Of a stretch of 16,168 nt of DNA, positions 13,135-16,168 are shown piece by piece (positions within the stretch are counted from its first letter, which is position 1; each line of letters opens with the position of its first letter). A model generated the notes under the pieces. The model was not told the DNA's origin and did not search any database. It worked only from the letters and a program-made list of their open reading frames with translations. This stretch comes from SIG459 sp045631645 (GTDB lineage Bacteria > Bacillota > Clostridia > Oscillospirales > Oscillospiraceae). Both the position numbers and the translations under genes were made by a program. The stretch spans positions 1 through 16,168 of the forward strand of contig JAZQVC010000022.1 in assembly GCA_045631645.1 (NCBI GenBank). Reading direction: 5' to 3'.

Positions 13135-13920
13135 ATGAAAGAAAAAAAGCTCCTTTCCTATTTCCGAAAGCTTTACCATAAGCGTCTTATAATGCGCTGC
13201 GCAGTTTTTGTCATAAGCGCGCTGCTGCTTATTTTTGCACCTTCCCAGTTCGATATCATGCACGGCTTCCATGTTTTCGACCACCTCAGCTTTTTCCACA
13301 TTATGTGGGTGGTCTGGATGGTGGACATGATAATGCAGCTTATCCCCGCCAAAAGATACTGGCCCACCGGCTCCCAGAAATTTCTCAAGCGCACTTTCCA
13401 GCCCCTCAAGGATTATATGCAGCGCAACGATGAGAAATTTATCCGCTTTATAATCAAATCCAACAGAGACACTATTCTCATCGGTCTTGTATGGGTTGTT
13501 CTCAACGGCATTATCGGCACGCTTTACTTCACAGGCATAATCGGCAGAAGAGTGCTCCTGCTTATCACCGTTGCATTTTATGTCTGCGACCTTATCTGCG
13601 TTTTGTTCTGGTGCCCCTTCCGCGTATGGTTTATGAAAAACCGCTGCTGCACCACCTGCCGCATCTTCAACTGGGATCACATAATGATGTTCACCCCTCT
13701 GCTCTTTGTGCCCGGAGTTTACTCCTGGAGCCTTTGCGCAATGGCGCTTATTATTTTCGTCATCTGGGAAATCACATTCCAGCTCCACCCCGAGCGTTTC
13801 TGGGAGGGAACAAACCGCGCATTGCACTGCAGCAACTGCACAGACCGCATCTGCGGCGAGCGCAACTGCGCCGCCGAATATCCCGACATCCGCAGCGATG
13901 AACCGGGCAACAATAAATAA
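13135..13920 (+). CDS. Uncharacterised polytopic membrane protein with two cysteine clusters
   Basis: 261 residues from ATG 13135, just after a good promoter (a frame-open start at 12955 would lie upstream of it). The ribosome-binding site is weak (AAGGG 11 nt away). About five hydrophobic segments lie near residues 19-36, 52-70, 113-134, 139-160 and 183-213. Two cysteine groups flank the last helix: Cys171, Cys172, Cys175 (RCCTTCRIFNWD), and Cys232, Cys235, Cys240, Cys245 (HCSNCTDRICGERNC). The spacing suggests a metal or iron-sulfur site on one membrane face. I recall similar hypothetical proteins in anaerobic Gram-positives but no established function. It stands alone, followed by a strong terminator. 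Confidence 0.8.
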   Translation: MKEKKLLSYFRKLYHKRLIMRCAVFVISALLLIFAPSQFDIMHGFHVFDHLSFFHIMWVVWMVDMIMQLIPAKRYWPTGSQKFLKRTFQPLKDYMQRNDEKFIRFIIKSNRDTILIGLVWVVLNGIIGTLYFTGIIGRRVLLLITVAFYVCDLICVLFWCPFRVWFMKNRCCTTCRIFNWDHIMMFTPLLFVPGVYSWSLCAMALIIFVIWEITFQLHPERFWEGTNRALHCSNCTDRICGERNCAAEYPDIRSDEPGNNK

Positions 13921-13924
13921 TCCA

Positions 13925-13960
13925 AAAAGGCACGCCGAGATTGCTCAGCGTGCCTTTTGC
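13925..13960 (+). terminator. Terminator after the cysteine-rich membrane protein gene
   Basis: AAAAGGCACGC pairs with GCGTGCCTTTT (inner GAG/CTC extension, ATTG loop), followed by GCTTTT, starting about 5 bp after the stop codon. Confidence 0.92.
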
Positions 13961-14010
13961 TTTTAATGTTTGGTTTTTTCCTCATCGTACCATATATATG
14001 TCTCCGACGG

Positions 14011-14044
14011 CCATATTCTTTTTGTGCCAGCAAAAAGAATATGG
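14011..14044. repeat. Perfect 14-bp inverted repeat
   Basis: CCATATTCTTTTTG (14011-14024) and its exact complement (14031-14044) around a TGCCAG loop, in a region without genes. It could act as a weak bidirectional terminator or be the end of an intergenic repeat. Confidence 0.8.
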
Positions 14045-14057
14045 AAAGAAAAACAGG

Positions 14058-14088
14058 CCAAAGAGGGGCGCAGAAAGCCCCTCTTTGG
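14058..14088. repeat. Perfect 12-bp inverted repeat
   Basis: CCAAAGAGGGGC (14058-14069) pairs exactly with GCCCCTCTTTGG (14077-14088) around a 7-nt loop. Second of two consecutive strong hairpins; there is no T run directly after it. Confidence 0.8.
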
Positions 14089-14139
14089 AAACTCCCTAAC
14101 TGCGGCAAAAGGAAAACCATTGTGCCACATAATCAGAGC

Positions 14140-14430
14140 CTAAACCTTAGTGTGCATCCCTCGACTTCCGCTCAGGACGCTGCTACCTTGAGGCGCCTGT
14201 TCGGCGCCACAGGGATGGCACCTCGTTATATTTCCGCGCCCTACGTAGGGCGGGGGCTTGCTCCCGCCGCCCTTGCCACAACCCGTAGGGGCGATTCACG
14301 AATCGTCCGCAAAATGCCTCCCTCTGACGAGGGGGCGGATTTTGCCGCAGGCAAAAGACGGAAGGAAAGAAAACCCAATCCCCCAGTCTGCTCCGCAGAC
14401 AGCCCCCTTTGCAAGGGAGCCTTTAAATAA
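14140..14430. repeat. Mosaic of short intergenic palindromes
   Basis: No supportable gene; open frames here are by-products of the repeats. Short dyads follow each other: GGCGCC twice around 14191-14208, a GC-rich hairpin (about 14249-14273, GGGCGGGGGC then CCCGCCGCCC), GGGCGATTC/GAATCGTCC (14288-14308), CCTCCCTCTGACGAGGGGG (about 14320-14338), TTTTGCC/GGCAAAA (14340-14356), GTCTGC/GCAGAC (14386-14400), and CAAGGGAGCC (14412-14421) with an imperfect inverted copy inside dpaB (14443-14454). Modules like these recur between genes in many Oscillospirales; that is from memory and not checked here. Confidence 0.65.
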
Positions 14431-14433
14431 GAA

Positions 14434-15027
14434 TCAGCCGCAGGCTCTCCCTTGACCGCCGCCCAATATGGGCTGGCTCTGTTTCCCCTCCAGCGCGTCA
14501 AGAATGCTTCGTTCCAGCGAAGTATAGTCCGAAGCCAGAGAGCGGGGTTTGCCTATGGGGTCATCCTGATAGAATGGCAGAAAATATATGTTCTTTCTAT
14601 TAAGAAGCTCAGCTATGTTTCTCGCGCTGCCGCTGAGGGCGTCGTTTGTGCCAATTGCCAGAAGGAGAGGTCTGCCGTTTCGAAGATGGCTTTTTGCCGC
14701 CATGGTGACGCAGGAATCTGTTATGCCGTTTGCAAGTTTGGCGGCTGTGTTGCCCGTGCATGGGGCAATCACCAGCACATCGAACATTTTCTGAGGGCCC
14801 ACAGGCTCAACCTCCACTATGCTTTTGAGCACTCTTTTCCCTGTCATGGTCTCCAAACGGCGGATAAAATCCTCCGCTTTGCCGAAGCGGCTGTCTGTTG
14901 CGGCTGCGGTCTCGCTCATAATTGCGGTAACATCATATTTTTTGCAAAGCTCTTCGGCTGCCGCCAAAGCCTTATCATATGTGCAGTAAGAGCCGGTCAG
15001 CGCCAGACCTATACGAAGTTTTTCCAC
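14434..15027 (-). CDS. spoVFB: Dipicolinate synthase subunit B
   Basis: 197 residues of the flavoprotein-like DpaB family: N-terminal LRIGLALTGSYCTYDKAL, then VLVIAPCTGNTAAKLANGITDSCVTMAAK (about 83-112) and RPLLLAIGTNDALSGSARNIAELL. With DpaA it makes dipicolinic acid from dihydrodipicolinate in the mother cell, for calcium-dipicolinate loading of the spore core. The start is GTG (15027) with GGAGG inside the end of dpaA, 2 bp after the dpaA stop, so the two are coupled. The last six residues (QGRACG) are encoded by an inverted copy of the adjacent repeat, so the native C-terminus may have been replaced. No classical terminator follows; the repeat mosaic may provide hairpins. Confidence 0.93.
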   Translation of the reverse strand: MEKLRIGLALTGSYCTYDKALAAAEELCKKYDVTAIMSETAAATDSRFGKAEDFIRRLETMTGKRVLKSIVEVEPVGPQKMFDVLVIAPCTGNTAAKLANGITDSCVTMAAKSHLRNGRPLLLAIGTNDALSGSARNIAELLNRKNIYFLPFYQDDPIGKPRSLASDYTSLERSILDALEGKQSQPILGGGQGRACG

Positions 15028-15029
15028 AT

Positions 15030-15842
15030 TTATTCCTCCATTATTGCGTCTTTTATTGCTTCTGCCGCGGAAATGGGGTTAAATCGCGAAGGCAGCGCGG
15101 AAGCAAGCTCCACCTTTATCCCAAGCTCCTTTGCACAGGCCATATCGAAGCCATACGGGGGTGAAGCAAGCTCAATGAGGACAGAAGATGCGAAGTTTGG
15201 CAATTCCTCCCTTTTGAATATCACCGCAGGCACAGTATTCAAAACAAAATCCCATTTCCTCTTGCCGGAAAAATCTATCTTAATGCTCTCCAGTCCCATT
15301 GCTTCTGCCGCCGCTCTGTCTGCCGCCGAGCGTGCAGCCACGGTAACTTCCATGCCCAAAGCCCGCAGCCTCGGAGCAAGAAGCCTTGCTATCCTCCCGA
15401 AGCCCGTAATAAGGGCGCTCCTTCCGCAAAGGCATTTCCCGTCATAGCTCAGCATCAAGGCTATCGCGCCCTCGGCAGTGAGCATGGCATTTTTTTGCTG
15501 AAGAGCCTCCGAAGTGAAATAATCCATTAAAATAAGCCCCTTTTCCTTGCATAAGTCCTTTAGCTCTCCGTTTGCCATTCCTGCCCAAACCACCGTTCCG
15601 GGTCGCAGGCGGATGAGAAAATCTTCAAGCTTATGTACTTTTTCGCTGAGGGGCGCGTTGAGATTTCCGAAGCGCTGAGCAGGCAGGGGTAAAATGACCT
15701 GCTCAATCCCCAAATAATCCACAGGCCCTTCCATGGGAAGAACCTTTTCCATTGCCAAAGGGAAAAAGCCGTGACCCTCCTCTGTCAGCATTTTCCAAAG
15801 ATGGGGAAAGCGCTCATCTCCCCCGATAATCAAGCCTTTCAT
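15030..15842 (-). CDS. spoVFA: Dipicolinate synthase subunit A
   Basis: 270 residues from ATG 15842 (GGGAG 8 nt upstream; an in-frame upstream start at 15899 would precede the promoter and lacks a ribosome-binding site). The N-terminal part (MKGLIIGGDERFPHLWKML) and the central Rossmann nucleotide-binding motif (ALITGFGRIARLLAPRLRALGMEVTVAAR, about 142-171) match DpaA/SpoVFA. The family oxidises dihydrodipicolinate to dipicolinate with NAD(P) as one half of a two-subunit enzyme; dpaB follows immediately. This marks the organism as a spore former using the DpaAB route rather than an EtfA-type substitute. Confidence 0.95.
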   Translation of the reverse strand: MKGLIIGGDERFPHLWKMLTEEGHGFFPLAMEKVLPMEGPVDYLGIEQVILPLPAQRFGNLNAPLSEKVHKLEDFLIRLRPGTVVWAGMANGELKDLCKEKGLILMDYFTSEALQQKNAMLTAEGAIALMLSYDGKCLCGRSALITGFGRIARLLAPRLRALGMEVTVAARSAADRAAAEAMGLESIKIDFSGKRKWDFVLNTVPAVIFKREELPNFASSVLIELASPPYGFDMACAKELGIKVELASALPSRFNPISAAEAIKDAIMEE

Positions 15843-15862
15843 TTTATCTCTCCCTTCTGCTC

Positions 15863-15890
15863 TATAATATGCCCCTTTTCTCCACGCTGT
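15863..15890 (-). promoter_or_regulatory. Sigma-K-like sporulation promoter of dpaAB
   Basis: On the minus strand CATATTATA (15863-15871) fits the sigma-K -10 pattern CATAnnnTA, and ACA (15888-15890) lies 16 bp upstream, matching the AC core of the -35. No good housekeeping -35 is seen at 17 bp. In Bacillus the homologous operon is transcribed by sigma-K in the mother cell. The predicted leader is short (about 15 nt). Confidence 0.65.
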
Positions 15891-15915
15891 GATGCACAAA
15901 AATTCCCCGCTTATC

Positions 15916-15943
15916 TTGACATTTCCCCCAAAAGTGCTAAAGT
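15916..15943 (+). promoter_or_regulatory. pta: Promoter of pta
   Basis: TTGACA (15916-15921), 16-bp spacer, and an extended -10 TGC-TAAAGT (hexamer 15938-15943), giving a leader of about 45 nt to ATG 15996. Divergent from the dpaAB promoter, 26 bp away. Confidence 0.65.
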
Positions 15944-15995
15944 TAGTTTGTCAGATAATGAACTTTTTTAATCTACTAACTGGAGGAAAATGTCA

Positions 15996-16168
15996 ATGTT
16001 TGCTAAGCTTAACGCAATGCTCAAAGAAAATCCCAAGACCATCGTTTTCACCGAGGGTACTGACCACCGCATCCTCAATGCCACCGAGCGTCTTCTCGCT
16101 GACGGTCTCATCGGCGTTGTTCTCGTCGGCAACGTAGAGGCTGTTAAGGCCGCCGCTGCCAAGGATGG
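15996..16168 (+). CDS. pta: Phosphate acetyltransferase, N-terminal part (cut by window end)
   Basis: The first 57 codons read MFAKLNAMLKENPKTIVF, then TEGTDHRILNATERLLADGL and a VVLVGN segment. This is the start of a short-form Pta, in which the EG-x-D/E-x-R-x-L/I motif near residue 20 is typical. The enzyme interconverts acetyl-CoA and acetyl phosphate and, with acetate kinase, yields ATP during fermentation; ackA would be expected downstream, outside the window. GGAGG (15982-15986) is 9 nt before ATG 15996; an in-frame ATG at 15990 is too close to it. Incomplete at the 3' end. Confidence 0.88.
   Translation, partial: MFAKLNAMLKENPKTIVFTEGTDHRILNATERLLADGLIGVVLVGNVEAVKAAAAKD

Noticed and set aside
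13957..14430. 157-codon open frame downstream of the cysteine-rich membrane protein
   Set aside because: It consists of hairpins and short palindromes. The translation resembles spurious proteins generated by intergenic repeats, and there is no ribosome-binding site.
15843..15899. Longer N-terminus for dipicolinate synthase subunit A starting at 15899
   Set aside because: It would begin upstream of the sigma-K-like promoter and lacks a ribosome-binding site. The recognisable family start is MKGLIIGG at 15842.

Overview
The window looks like a chromosomal segment of a spore-forming Clostridia, probably an Oscillospirales/Ruminococcaceae-type gut Firmicute. The reasons are strong AGGAGG ribosome-binding sites, TTGACA/TATAAT-type promoters, a YerC-methyltransferase-Hsp33 cluster, a dipicolinate synthase operon (spores), NfeD plus a paraslipin, and intergenic short-hairpin mosaics of a kind common in these genomes. 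The assignment to this group is inference from gene content; no marker gene fixes the species.

Layout. (1) 1-400: a four-tRNA operon on the minus strand (Val, Phe, Gly, Cys in transcription order) behind a near-perfect promoter. (2) 423-3568: a minus-strand run with tight junctions at its start, YerC (TrpR-like), a SAM methyltransferase, Hsp33 and a CynX/NimT-type MFS transporter. (3) 3617-5547: divergent promoters, then nfeD and a paraslipin (membrane-domain pair), with a 271-bp TA-flanked inverted-repeat element inserted at the nfeD stop codon. A second, MerR-type promoter architecture lies in the nfeD leader. (4) 5551-9020: two tandem paralogous transcription units, each with its own promoter and terminator, encoding membrane-anchored extracellular leucine-rich-repeat proteins. 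(5) 9022-10890: a minus-strand operon of a short DtxR/IdeR-type metal-dependent regulator, a PAP2 phosphatase and a DUF169 protein. (6) 10941-11250: terminators around a tRNA-Leu(UAA). (7) 11285-12919: a HAD phosphatase and a lipoprotein on the minus strand. (8) 13073-13960: an uncharacterised cysteine-rich polytopic membrane protein on the plus strand. (9) 13970-14430: a gene-free mosaic of hairpins and intergenic repeats. (10) 14434-15890: dpaA-dpaB (dipicolinate synthase) behind a sigma-K-like promoter. (11) 15916-16168: the promoter and start of pta (phosphate acetyltransferase), cut by the window edge.

Most genes are ordinary housekeeping or accessory genes. The least explained parts are the duplicated LRR units, the metal-regulator/PAP2/DUF169 operon, the cysteine-rich membrane protein, the MerR-like promoter without a regulator in the window, and the mobile-looking element that replaced the nfeD stop codon. 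I did not find a defence system, CRISPR array, prophage or secondary-metabolite cluster.
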